Positions 17,074-32,661 of a stretch of DNA of 64,000 bases are shown here, in pieces (the first letter of the stretch is position 1; each line of letters starts with the position of its first letter). The notes under the pieces are model-generated. The model searched no databases. It worked only from the letters and a program-made list of their open reading frames with translations, and was not told where the DNA came from. The stretch lies in the NCBI RefSeq assembly GCF_000612725.1, contig NZ_HG964451.1:599396-663395 (forward strand), in the 5' to 3' direction. Source of the stretch: Mycolicibacterium austroafricanum. Its GTDB lineage: Bacteria; Actinomycetota; Actinomycetes; Mycobacteriales; Mycobacteriaceae. The translations under genes were made by a program, and so were the position numbers.

Positions 17074-19563
17074 CTAGTCGCTGTCGCCGGCTGCCCCACC
17101 GGAGCCACCGGCACCACCGGAGCCACCGGAGCCACCGGAGCCACCGGCACCACCGGCGCCACCGGTACCGGAGCCACCGGCACCACCGGAGCCACCGGCA
17201 CCACCTTCGGATCCGTCACCGCCAGCGCCACCGGCACCGCCTTCGCCGCCTTCACCACCGGCGCCACCGGCACCACCGGCACCACCGTTGATATCCACGG
17301 CCTCAGAGCCGGGGTCGCCGGCGTCGCCAGCTGCCCCCGTCGCACCGGTCGTGCCGGTCGCACCGGCCTTACCGGCAGCACCCTGCGAGCCGTTGGCGCC
17401 GTTCGCACCATTGGTTCCGGCCGAGCCCTGGGCACCCGTCGTGCCAGCCGAACCGGCCACACCAGCCGAACCGGCCGAACCCGCCGAACCCTGGGCACCG
17501 GATGCACCGGTTGCACCGGTCGCACCCTGGGCGCCCGTGGCACCCTGGGCACCCGTGGCACCCTGAGCACCCTTACCACCGGATGCACCCGACGCACCGG
17601 TCACACCGGCTGTGCCCGCGGAACCGGACCCACCGAACAGGCCGCCCTTACCGGCCACACCGGCCTGGCCACCTGCGCCACCTGCGCCACCTGTGCTACC
17701 GCCGGGGCCGCCCTGGCCGCCCTGGCCGCCGGTACCACCGACACCGCCGAAGCCGCCCAGACCACCGAGGCCGCCGTCACCGCCGGCGCCGCCGGTACCA
17801 CCGGTGCCACCCGTGCCACCGGTCCCACCGGTGCCACCCTGGCCGCCGGTCCCGCCGGTGCCGCCCGTACCGCCGGTGCCACCGACACCGCCGAGGCCGC
17901 CCTGGCCGCCGGTCCCACCGGTGCCACCCTGGCCGCCCTGGCCGCCGAAGCCGCCGGTGCCACCCGTGCCACCCGTGCCACCCAGGCCGTCACCTGCGCC
18001 GCCGGTGCCACCCGTGCCACCCGTGCCGCCGGTGCCACCCGTACCACCCGTGCCGCCGGTGCCGCCGGTGCCACCCGTGCCACCATCACCGCCGGTGCCA
18101 CCCGTACCACCCTTGCCGCCCGTGCCGCCGGTGCCACCCGTGCCACCGGTGCCGCCCGTGCCACCCGTGCCACCCGTGCCGCCGGTGCCGCCGGTGCCAC
18201 CCGTGCCACCCGTGCTGCCGGCACCGCCGATACCGCCGGTGCCACCGGTGCCACCGGTGCCACCATTGCCGCCCGTGCCACCCGTGCCGCCGTTGCCGCC
18301 GTTGCCACCGGTGCCGCCGTTGCCGCCGTTACCCGCGTTGCCGCCTCGACCGAACAGGCTGCCTCGGCCACCGTTGCCACCGTTGCCGCCCTTGCCGCCG
18401 GTCGCACCGGCTTCACCCATGCTGGTCGCGTCGCCACCCGTGCCGCCGGTGCCGCCGTCGCCGCCCTGGCCGCCCTGGAGACCTTGGCCACCCTGGATGC
18501 CCTTGCCGCCGACACCGCCTGCGCCGCCGGTCGCGCCCACGCCACCGACGCCACCGACGCCACCGGTACCACCCTCGGTACCCTGGCCGCCGATACCACC
18601 GACACCGCCGGTCACACCGGTTTCACCGGCTGTACCGGCTTGGCCAGCGGCGCCCGCGGCACCGGTGCCGCCGATCCCACCGGCTTGGCCTGCGCCGCCG
18701 TTTCCGCCTACGCCGGTTCCGCCGGTCGCACCGGCGGTTCCTGCAGCGCCGGCCACACCCGCTGTACCGATGGCGCCTGCGCCGCCGGCCGCACCGGCCG
18801 CGCCGGGCAGACCCGCGTTACCCCAGACACCTGGGGCGCCAGCGCTGCCGGCCGTGCCGGCAGAGCCGACAGCACCGGCCTTGCCTGCGGCGCCCGCGGC
18901 GCCTGCCGCGCCTGCCGCACCTGTGGCGCCGTATCCGACGGCATCCGCGCCGTTACCACCGGTGACATTGCTGGTCACACCGGTCGCTCCGGTCGCACCT
19001 GCGACACCCGGCGCGCCGACCGCACCGGTTGCGCCGGCGATGCCGACGCCGCCGTTACCACCGTTACCGCCGCGGCCGAACAGCGAGAAGAGACCGGCGT
19101 CACCACCGTTGCCGCCGTCGCCGCTGCCCAGGCCGTTGCCGCCGTTACCGCCGTTACCGCCGAACAGGCCGGCATTGCCGCCGTTACCGCCGGAGACACC
19201 GGCGATCTCGCTGTTCCAGCCGCTTCCGCCGTTACCGAAGAGGATGCCGCCGTTCTGGCCGGTGCCGTCCTGACCGTTACAGATCAGACCGCACGACGTA
19301 CCGCTGAGATCAACGAGGCTGGCGGCGAGATTATTGGGTGTGGGAGCGCCGGAACCTCCGAAGCTCACCACGTACCACGGTTCAGTCGCCTCGGACCCCG
19401 TCGACGTCAATTGAATGGCGGCGGAAATTGGTCCCGGACCCCCCGGAGGAGCCAGGAACATCATTCCGGCTCCGACCATGGCTGCACCGGCGAGGCCGGT
19501 TGTTATTACAGGGCGGACCACTTTCCTGGTACCGCCAGACTTTTGCTTACGTCGACTGGACAA
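17074..19563 (-). CDS. PE-less PGRS/collagen-like Gly-Thr-rich exported protein
   Basis: The protein has 829 residues. A basic N-terminus (RRKQKSGGTRK) precedes a hydrophobic export or anchor segment (about 17-40). A non-repetitive head (about 45-110) holds a Cys pair (TSCGLICNGQ). The rest is repetitive: GNGGNAGLFGGNGG motifs typical of PGRS domains, collagen-like Gly-X-Y triplets (GAQGATGAQGATG), and a long core of GGTGG units. There is no PE domain, so it is not a PE_PGRS protein. PGRS domains are modelled as stacked polyglycine II helices. The many Thr residues are possible glycosylation sites. The function is unknown; a surface protein is likely. Confidence 0.85.
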   Translation of the reverse strand: MSSRRKQKSGGTRKVVRPVITTGLAGAAMVGAGMMFLAPPGGPGPISAAIQLTSTGSEATEPWYVVSFGGSGAPTPNNLAASLVDLSGTSCGLICNGQDGTGQNGGILFGNGGSGWNSEIAGVSGGNGGNAGLFGGNGGNGGNGLGSGDGGNGGDAGLFSLFGRGGNGGNGGVGIAGATGAVGAPGVAGATGATGVTSNVTGGNGADAVGYGATGAAGAAGAAGAAGKAGAVGSAGTAGSAGAPGVWGNAGLPGAAGAAGGAGAIGTAGVAGAAGTAGATGGTGVGGNGGAGQAGGIGGTGAAGAAGQAGTAGETGVTGGVGGIGGQGTEGGTGGVGGVGGVGATGGAGGVGGKGIQGGQGLQGGQGGDGGTGGTGGDATSMGEAGATGGKGGNGGNGGRGSLFGRGGNAGNGGNGGTGGNGGNGGTGGTGGNGGTGGTGGTGGIGGAGSTGGTGGTGGTGGTGGTGGTGGTGGTGGTGGTGGKGGTGGTGGDGGTGGTGGTGGTGGTGGTGGTGGTGGTGGAGDGLGGTGGTGGTGGFGGQGGQGGTGGTGGQGGLGGVGGTGGTGGTGGTGGQGGTGGTGGTGGTGGTGGAGGDGGLGGLGGFGGVGGTGGQGGQGGPGGSTGGAGGAGGQAGVAGKGGLFGGSGSAGTAGVTGASGASGGKGAQGATGAQGATGAQGATGATGASGAQGSAGSAGSAGVAGSAGTTGAQGSAGTNGANGANGSQGAAGKAGATGTTGATGAAGDAGDPGSEAVDINGGAGGAGGAGGEGGEGGAGGAGGDGSEGGAGGSGGAGGSGTGGAGGAGGSGGSGGSGGAGGSGGAAGDSD
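17560..18620 (-). repeat. Internal GGT-type repeat core of the PGRS-like gene
   Basis: Within the PGRS-like gene, this stretch is built almost only from 9-bp Gly-Gly-Thr style units (ACCGGTGGC variants on the coding strand), with short interruptions such as GLFGRGGNAGNGG. Such arrays change length by slippage and recombination, so unit number is likely to vary between strains and to be hard to assemble. Confidence 0.8.
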
Positions 19564-19663
19564 GGCCTTAAACCCCCTACTGAGAACCCGATCGGTTGTC
19601 TGCGCACCGCAGACGCTCGGAAATTAGCACCCCGATTTACCTGCTCGAAGGTTTTCTGCAGGT

Positions 19664-19690
19664 TAAATATCGCAGTGATTGCGTTGTCAA
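19664..19690 (-). promoter_or_regulatory. Predicted promoter of the PGRS-like gene
   Basis: On the minus strand a perfect -35 box TTGACA (19685-19690) is followed after 15 bases by TATTTA (19664-19669); with a 19-base spacer the -10 would be TAACCT. The region is clearly more AT-rich than its surroundings. Transcription would begin roughly 95 bases before the ATG at 19563. Confidence 0.6.
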
Positions 19691-19722
19691 TTAGCTATTC
19701 CAAGAACTTTGTGATAACGCAA
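19679..19722. promoter_or_regulatory. Inverted-repeat operator overlapping the PGRS-gene -35 box
   Basis: TTGCGTTGTCA (19679-19689) and TGATAACGCAA (19712-19722) form an 11-base inverted repeat with one mismatch. The arm centres are 33 bases apart, about three helical turns. The right-hand arm covers the predicted -35 element. A regulator binding both arms is inferred; no regulator gene is adjacent. Confidence 0.5.
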
Positions 19723-19739
19723 CAAATAGACGCGTGAGT

Positions 19740-20224
19740 TAGTTTGCTGACGCGCTGCCGTCGTGTGCCATAACAGGCAGGTCACCCCCCATGGACGTCG
19801 CTCTGCAGCCCCGTTTCGGGGAGTACTCGCCGCACCGGCGCGGGCCCCACTTGACACCATGTCGATTGGGGCGCGGGAGCAAATTACTTTGGCGTTGCGA
19901 CCGGCAGAGTGCTCGAGTTCTCCGCAACGCGGCATCCGTAACCCGTCGCGAGACGGGTCCGCTCGCCGAGATTGGCGCTGCGTCAACGATGCCCGCTGAT
20001 CCCGTCGACGGCACCGAGTCGCCGGACGCCCCGCGGTCAGCAAAGCAAACAACGCGTTTACGCAGGGTTGCCTACCAGCTTCGAGTCACCAAGTGCGGGT
20101 ACGTGCCGAAGTCGCCACGTAGCCGTGAATCGACTTGGCGCGATCCGCCGAAACCCCCGACGCCGGAACGGTACATTCGTCTCGCCCTTGGCCGCGTTTC
20201 GGACGACCGCATGAAGGCGACCTC
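19740..20224. other. Divergent intergenic region without a supported gene
   Basis: Together with 19564-19739, this makes a 661-base gap between the divergent PGRS-like and FkbM genes. Open frames here (for example 19791-20228 plus, 19687-20052 minus) have no recognisable domain, no good ribosome-binding site and unconvincing composition. It probably holds the upstream control region of the FkbM gene and possibly a decayed gene. Confidence 0.5.
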
Positions 20225-21067
20225 ATGATCACTGCTTTTCGCGACCTGCTGGCCCCATCACGCCTGACCGACGTCGTCGACGTCGGCGCGAACCCGATCG
20301 ACGGCGAGCCGCCGTACGCACCGATGCTGTCCGCAGGACTGTGCCGCGTCACCGGGTTCGAGCCTCAGCCGGACGCGCTTGCGGAGTTGCAGACCCGAAA
20401 GGGGCCGGGCGAGCGATACCTGCCTTACGCCGTCGGCGACGGCGGCGAACACACCCTCAACATCTGCCGCGCCTCCGGCATGACCAGCCTGTTCGAACCC
20501 GACCCGGACACCCTGAACCTGTTCGAAGTGCTCGAACCGTACGGCGAGGTGCTCGAGCGAATTCCGTTGTCCACGCACAGACTCGACGACATCTCCGAGA
20601 TCGAGCACCTCGACTTTCTCAAGATCGACATCCAGGGCGGCGAGCTCGCCGTGTTCCAGAACGGCCGCACCAAACTCGCCGATGCGGTGGCGATCCAGAC
20701 CGAGGTCTCGTTCGTCACGCTCTACCGGGACCAACCCACCATGGGTGACGTCGACGTCGAGATGCGCAGCCAGGGCTTCGTCCCGCACTGCTTCGCCGCG
20801 GTCAAGAAATGGCCGATCGCTCCCTACGTCGTCAACAACAACCCACGCTGGGCGCTGAACCAGCTCCTGGAAGCCGACATCGTCTACGTGCGCGACTTCT
20901 CCCGACCGGACTCGCTCAGCGACGAGCAGCTCAAGCATCTCGCGCTGATCGCTCACCACTGCTACAGCTCGTACGACCTCGCGTTGCGGTGCGTGATGCT
21001 GCTCGAGCGGCGGGGATCGCTGAAAACCGGCGCGCAGCAAAGCTATTTGGAAACCCGGCCGGCCTGA
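20225..21067 (+). CDS. FkbM-family methyltransferase
   Basis: The protein has 280 residues from the ATG at 20225, preceded by GAAGG. The in-frame extension to 20135 lacks conserved sequence. FkbM hallmarks are VVDVGANPIDG (SAM loop), VTGFEPQPDAL and the late motif FLKIDIQGGELAVFQNG. FkbM enzymes O-methylate sugars or small molecules, so a role in capping a glycan made by the nearby glycosyltransferase is possible but not shown. The 3' end overlaps the convergent PAP2 gene by 25 bases. Confidence 0.88.
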   Translation: MITAFRDLLAPSRLTDVVDVGANPIDGEPPYAPMLSAGLCRVTGFEPQPDALAELQTRKGPGERYLPYAVGDGGEHTLNICRASGMTSLFEPDPDTLNLFEVLEPYGEVLERIPLSTHRLDDISEIEHLDFLKIDIQGGELAVFQNGRTKLADAVAIQTEVSFVTLYRDQPTMGDVDVEMRSQGFVPHCFAAVKKWPIAPYVVNNNPRWALNQLLEADIVYVRDFSRPDSLSDEQLKHLALIAHHCYSSYDLALRCVMLLERRGSLKTGAQQSYLETRPA

Positions 21068-22110
21068 CGCCGTTCGAACAACCACAGGGCGGCGAGGACC
21101 ACAGCGGCCAGCAGCCAACCGAGCAGGATGTCGATGACGTAGTGCTCGGCGGTGTAGACCAAGGTGAACGCCATGACCAGCGGATAGGCGACGAGCACCG
21201 GTCGCCACACATTGTTGAGCCTGGTCCACAGGAACACCGCGATCCCCAGTGACAGACCCGCGTGCAGCGACGGAATCGCGGCGACCAGGTTGACGCTCGC
21301 CTGCCCCTGATCGATCAGCGCACTGGCCGAATGCAGCTCGAGCACGCGCCAACCGCGGGCGACGATGCGCTCGATCCAGTCGTTGGCACCGGGCTGCACC
21401 GCCTGCATGCTGCCCAGCAGGCCTCCGTCGGGGACGCCGCGTGCGGACCGGAACATGCATCCGGGGTCCGAGGGCCCGCCGCTGACGTCGGTCGGGGTGC
21501 ATCGGGCCGCCGCCCAGGGCGGCGCGGCGGGCACGATTGCGTAGATCACCAGCGCGGTGAACGACAACGCGACGAACAGTCGGACGAAGGCCTTCCACTC
21601 GTCGCGGTTACGCAGCCACAACACCGCGGCGACGACGTAGGGAAGGATGAAGAACGACATGTAGACGCTACTGATCGCCACCTCCCACCACGGCGGCTCG
21701 GGCAGCTTGAGCCGCTCCTGCAGCCACACCGTCGGCATCGTCCCGCCGAACAACCAGCGGTCCATGTCGGCCTGCCAGTGCCACAGCGTCGGAGTACCGA
21801 CCAGCAGCGCCGCTCCCCTGCTGAAGTCGTAGGCGATCAGCACCAGTGCGAACGGCAGCCAGTCCCGCACGACGTACAGCATGCGTCTGCCCTGGCCGAT
21901 GCTGGCGGCAGCCAGACCGGTGCAGATGTAGAGCAGGAGCAGCTCGCGGTTGAACGCGAAACCGTCGGTGACGGTGCGCCACACCACCACCACCGCCCAG
22001 GTCGCCAGTGCCGTCCACCGGGCGACGCGCAGCCACCGCGCGCGGCGGTCGGTCTCCGTCGGGATCGGGACATGCGTCAGCGCAATGGACGGCTGGTCAA
22101 TCGCGGACAC
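21043..22110 (-). CDS. PAP2-superfamily membrane protein (inositolphosphotransferase-like)
   Basis: The protein has 355 residues with about seven membrane helices. The PAP2/Aur1-type motifs are visible: NLVAAIPSLHAGLSLGIAVF (catalytic His) and VYTAEHYVIDILLGW (His and Asp). Homologs are labelled phosphatase PAP2 or inositol phosphorylceramide synthase-like; in mycobacteria a phosphatidylinositol- or polyprenyl-phosphate substrate is plausible but unproven. A periplasmic loop (ARCTPTDVSGGPSDPGC) has a likely disulfide. The gene converges on and overlaps the FkbM gene. Confidence 0.85.
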   Translation of the reverse strand: MSAIDQPSIALTHVPIPTETDRRARWLRVARWTALATWAVVVVWRTVTDGFAFNRELLLLYICTGLAAASIGQGRRMLYVVRDWLPFALVLIAYDFSRGAALLVGTPTLWHWQADMDRWLFGGTMPTVWLQERLKLPEPPWWEVAISSVYMSFFILPYVVAAVLWLRNRDEWKAFVRLFVALSFTALVIYAIVPAAPPWAAARCTPTDVSGGPSDPGCMFRSARGVPDGGLLGSMQAVQPGANDWIERIVARGWRVLELHSASALIDQGQASVNLVAAIPSLHAGLSLGIAVFLWTRLNNVWRPVLVAYPLVMAFTLVYTAEHYVIDILLGWLLAAVVLAALWLFERRQAGRVSK

Positions 22111-22216
22111 GCAGGCCTTTCGACGAGGGACACTCGGGTTCTCGGCGTCAGCCTATTTAACCGCCTCGCCATCTGCAGTTCGATAACCGTTCAGCCACAA
22201 TGCTGTGGCCGGCCGG

Positions 22217-22966
22217 TCAGAGGTTGTCGCGCAGGAAAGCGATGTCGTCCTTGCGACCCTCGTCGGAGGTCTCGCAGATCACCGGCGCCCCGGCGGCCTT
22301 GACCACGGCGACGAGCAGCTGCGGATCGATCTGGCCGGAGCCGAAGTTGGCGTGCCGGTCCGCGCCCGACCCGGCGGCGTCGCGGGAATCGTTGCAGTGC
22401 ACCAGGTCGATACGCCCGGTGATGCCCTTGATCCGCTCCACGGCGTCGATCAACGCCTCGCCCGCCGCCCAGGCGTGGCAGGTGTCCAGGCAGAAGCCGA
22501 TGCCGGTGTCGCCGATGTGATCCCACAGCCGGGCGATGGTGTCGAAATGCCGGGCCATGGCGTGGTCACCGCCGGCGGTGTTCTCCAGATAGACCGGCAC
22601 GTCGGACTTCAGACTGGCCAACGCCTTCACCCACCGCTCGAAGCCGGCATCCATGTCGTTGTCGTCGGCGTGGCCACCGTGCACGATCACCGCGGTGGCG
22701 CCGATCTCCGACGCCGCATCGCAGGTGTCCTGCAGGATCTTTCGCGACGGAATGCGCACCCGGTTGTTCGCCGACGCGACGTTGATCAGGTACGGCGCAT
22801 GCACATAGATCGGCACCGGCGACGCCTTGAGCACCTCGGCGTCCTCGCGTGGCGGGGGCTTCTTCCAGCTCTGCGGGTTTCCGAGGAAGAACTGCACGAC
22901 ATCGGCGCCGTCCGCCTCCGCCGCTGCCAGGGGATCGTCGCCGTGGACGTGGGAACCGATGAGCAC
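22217..22966 (-). CDS. nfo: Endonuclease IV (AP endonuclease)
   Basis: This 249-residue TIM-barrel enzyme cuts DNA 5' of abasic sites in base-excision repair (called end or Rv0670 in M. tuberculosis). The tri-zinc ligands are recognisable in [55 protein letters not shown] and ICETSDEG. I chose the GTG at 22966 because the mycobacterial protein begins LIGSHV; a GTG at 22996 would add ten residues. The first 29 bases of its start region recur at 23779-23807. Confidence 0.95.
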   Translation of the reverse strand: MLIGSHVHGDDPLAAAEADGADVVQFFLGNPQSWKKPPPREDAEVLKASPVPIYVHAPYLINVASANNRVRIPSRKILQDTCDAASEIGATAVIVHGGHADDNDMDAGFERWVKALASLKSDVPVYLENTAGGDHAMARHFDTIARLWDHIGDTGIGFCLDTCHAWAAGEALIDAVERIKGITGRIDLVHCNDSRDAAGSGADRHANFGSGQIDPQLLVAVVKAAGAPVICETSDEGRKDDIAFLRDNL

Positions 22967-22977
22967 GGCGTCGAGTC
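22949..22977 (-). repeat. Direct repeat copy 1 (start region of nfo)
   Basis: The first 19 bases (GTGGGAACCGATGAGCACG on the plus strand) are exactly repeated at 23779-23797, and 27 of 29 bases match overall. It covers the nfo start codon and the codons that follow. Confidence 0.85.
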
Positions 22978-23038
22978 TAGTGATGCGGGCGGACACGCGA
23001 AGCCACCGAGATCGGACCGTCGAGTGTGGCGCACCAGG

Positions 23039-23686
23039 TCATCGCCGCCAGAACAGGTGGTGCGTCACCCCGCTCGGGCTGGGCACCACCTCGTGGTGGA
23101 ACCGATCGTCGAGCTCATCCGGAGACTTCCACAGTCGCGAGCCGGAGCCGATCTCTACGTCCGGGGAGACCGCCACATGCAGGGTGTCGACGAGATCGGC
23201 GTCGAGGAACTGCCGGATGGTCGCGGCCCCGCCGCCGAGCCGGACGTCCTTGCCGGCAGCGGCTTCCTTGGCCCGTGTGGCGACCGTGACGGGGTCTGCG
23301 GTGATGAAATGAAACGTCGTATCCGACAGCGTGAACGACGGCCGTTCATGGTGTGTCATGACGAACACGGGAGTGTGGAACGGCGGCTCGTCGCCCCACC
23401 ACCCCTGCCATTCGTGGTCCCGCCACGGACCGCGATGTGGGCTGAACTTGTTGCGCCCCATGATCTCTGCGCCGATGTTGTGGCTGAAATCCCGCGTGAA
23501 GTAGTCGTCGAGGCCGCGAGTGCCGCCAGGCTCGGTGCGGTTGGGCCAGCTTGCTGTCGCGCCGCACCACGCGAACATCGAACTGGGGTCGATGTGCCCG
23601 AACGGGCGCTCGAAACTCTGGTCCACCCCCGCACCGAACCCGTCACCCGACACATTGAAATTCTGGACTTTGAGCAGTTGGACCAC
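23039..23686 (-). CDS. Dihydrofolate reductase-family protein (RibD C-terminal fold)
   Basis: This 215-residue protein belongs to the broad RibD_C/DHFR-like group, seen in VQLLKVQNFNVSGDGFGAG, GAEIMGRNKFSPHRGPW, KEAAAGKDVRLGGGAATIRQ and ADLVDTLHVAVSPDV. Such proteins bind NADPH, but substrates are usually unknown; they are not the housekeeping folA. The gene is flanked by two copies of the nfo start sequence, which suggests that it was inserted between the exchanger gene and nfo. Confidence 0.85.
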   Translation of the reverse strand: MVQLLKVQNFNVSGDGFGAGVDQSFERPFGHIDPSSMFAWCGATASWPNRTEPGGTRGLDDYFTRDFSHNIGAEIMGRNKFSPHRGPWRDHEWQGWWGDEPPFHTPVFVMTHHERPSFTLSDTTFHFITADPVTVATRAKEAAAGKDVRLGGGAATIRQFLDADLVDTLHVAVSPDVEIGSGSRLWKSPDELDDRFHHEVVPSPSGVTHHLFWRR

Positions 23687-23778
23687 GTGTTCCCCTTGTC
23701 GTCGATTTCCGACAATGATGACCTCCGCGACCGGCTCAACTCATCGCACGCAGACGAACAACCCCCGCCTCCCTGTAG

Positions 23779-23807
23779 GTGGGAACCGATGAGCACGACG
23801 ACGAGTC
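23779..23807 (-). repeat. Direct repeat copy 2: vestige of an nfo start
   Basis: This copy lies on the upstream side of the dihydrofolate reductase-like gene. It retains a GTG followed by LIGSH codons, but the frame then runs into unrelated sequence. It begins right after the exchanger stop codon, where nfo would stand if the inserted segment were absent. Confidence 0.8.
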
Positions 23808-23817
23808 CAGGCCGACG

Positions 23818-24811
23818 CTACGACTGGGTGGTGATCACGAAGGCCAGATACGCCAGGTACGCGGCGACCATCAGGCCGCCCTCGCCCCGGCTCACCCGTC
23901 GACCCGACAGGAAGATAGGAATGCACGCCAGCGCCACGACCACCATGATCGGGATGTCGATCCGGACCAGGCTGTCCGGCAGGATCACACCGCTCGACGA
24001 CACCAGGCAGGTGACGCCGAGGATCAGCAGGATGTTGTAGATACTGCTGCCGATCAGGTTGCCGATCGCGATGTCGCGGTCTCCGCGGGCCGTGGACACC
24101 ACCGTCGTCACCAGTTCGGGCGCCGATGTCCCGATCGCGACCACGGTGAGCCCGATCAACGCGTCGCTGACGCCGAAGCCGCGCGCCATGCCCACGGCCC
24201 CGTCGACGAGCCAGTCGGCGCCGACCACCACGACCGCGATGCCACTGATCGTCAACATCAGGTACCGCGACGTGCTCGGTCGGGTGACGGTCACGGTGGC
24301 GTCGCCGTCCACGTCGTCGCCGGAGAACTCGGCGGCGAACTCCTCTGCCACCAGCCACGACTCCCGACGCGAGGACCAGATGACCCCGGCGGTGTAAACC
24401 ACCGTGCAGATCACCAGGATCACGCCGTCCAGTCGCGACAGGACTCCGTCGGATGCCAGCAACCACAGCAGGCCTGCAGCCAATGCCATGATCGGCAACT
24501 CGAAGTGGACCGTGCGCAGCTGGAGGGCCAGTGGGATCAACAACGCGCTCAAGCCGAGGATCAGTAATACGTTGACGATGTTGGTGCCGGGCGATGTTGC
24601 CGACCGCCAACGCTCCGCTGCCCTCCCCGGCGGAGACCACGCCGATGGCGAGCTCGGGCATGCTGGTGCCGATCGACACCACCGTCAGCCCGATGATGAT
24701 CGGGCTGATGCCCAGCCGGGCGGCCAGCTGCGCCCCACCACGCACCATCACCTCGGCTCCGACGATCAGCGCCGCCAATCCGACCATGAACCACACGAAG
24801 TCCGTCGTCAT
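23818..24811 (-). pseudogene. Calcium/sodium exchanger (CaCA family) with a one-base frameshift
   Basis: Two frames together make one exchanger of about 330 residues. The first part (24811 to about 24590) holds alpha-repeat 1 (GLTVVSIGTSMPELAIGVVS...VGNIA). The rest (from about 24588 to 23818) continues with TNIVNVLLILGLS, further helices and alpha-repeat 2 (GLTVVAIGTSAPELVTTVVS...GNLIGSSIYNILLILG). The shift comes from one extra base in the GGG at 24589-24591; removing it restores VGNIAGTN. Both halves are otherwise well conserved, so this is either a recent mutation or a sequencing error. The intact protein would exchange cations across the membrane. Confidence 0.85.
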
Positions 24812-24830
24812 CGTCGCCTATCGAACGCGA

Positions 24831-24858
24831 AAAAGCCCCCGCCGGAGCGGGGGCTTTT
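24831..24858. terminator. Terminator after rpoC
   Basis: A perfect 12-bp stem (AAAAGCCCCCGC at 24831-24842 with 24847-24858) closes a CGGA loop and has a four-T end in both directions. It lies 8 bases beyond the rpoC stop and should end rpoBC transcription before the exchanger gene. Confidence 0.9.
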
Positions 24859-24866
24859 CCGTTGAC

Positions 24867-28844
<3,978 letters not shown>

Positions 28845-28874
28845 CTAGAAAATTTTCGGGTCAACGGGCGAGGA

Positions 28875-32378
<3,504 letters not shown>

Positions 32379-32571
32379 CTAATGCGGCTGTTTCGGAAGC
32401 CGGAGAAGCCGGTATCCGCATTGCCGCGCATCTGCGTCGGTTCGGCCGGCTTCACCAGCCACCCGAACGCACAGCACGCCTCTAGATCACTGAGCGGGGG
32501 CTCAGGCTAGGCACGTGGATAGTGCGGGCGGAAAGAGCGAGGTGGGCAGGATGCAGCCAGCGCAACGTCCA

Positions 32572-32600
32572 ACGATAGCGCAGGACGGGCTATTCCTCAA
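32572..32600 (-). promoter_or_regulatory. Predicted SigA promoter of rpoBC
   Basis: On the minus strand TTGAGG (32595-32600), a 17-base spacer and TATCGT (32572-32577) predict transcription starting about 190 bases before rpoB. The 283-base gap 32379-32661 holds this promoter and leader, and no gene that I can support. Confidence 0.6.
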
Positions 32601-32661
32601 CCCTCGAGGCAGCACCGTGTGCTACGGAACTCCGGTCGCTGGCTGGCGGCCTCAGCTGCTG

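Noticed and set aside
17074..19563. Dense short repeats that could at first look like a CRISPR array
   Set aside because: Units are 9 bases in coding frame with Gly codons and there are no unique spacers or cas genes. It is the PGRS-like coding repeat.
19763..20228. Open frames 19763-19999 and 19791-20228 (plus) and 19687-20052 (minus) in the PGRS/FkbM gap
   Set aside because: No domain, no convincing ribosome-binding site, and the longest one runs into the FkbM start in another frame.
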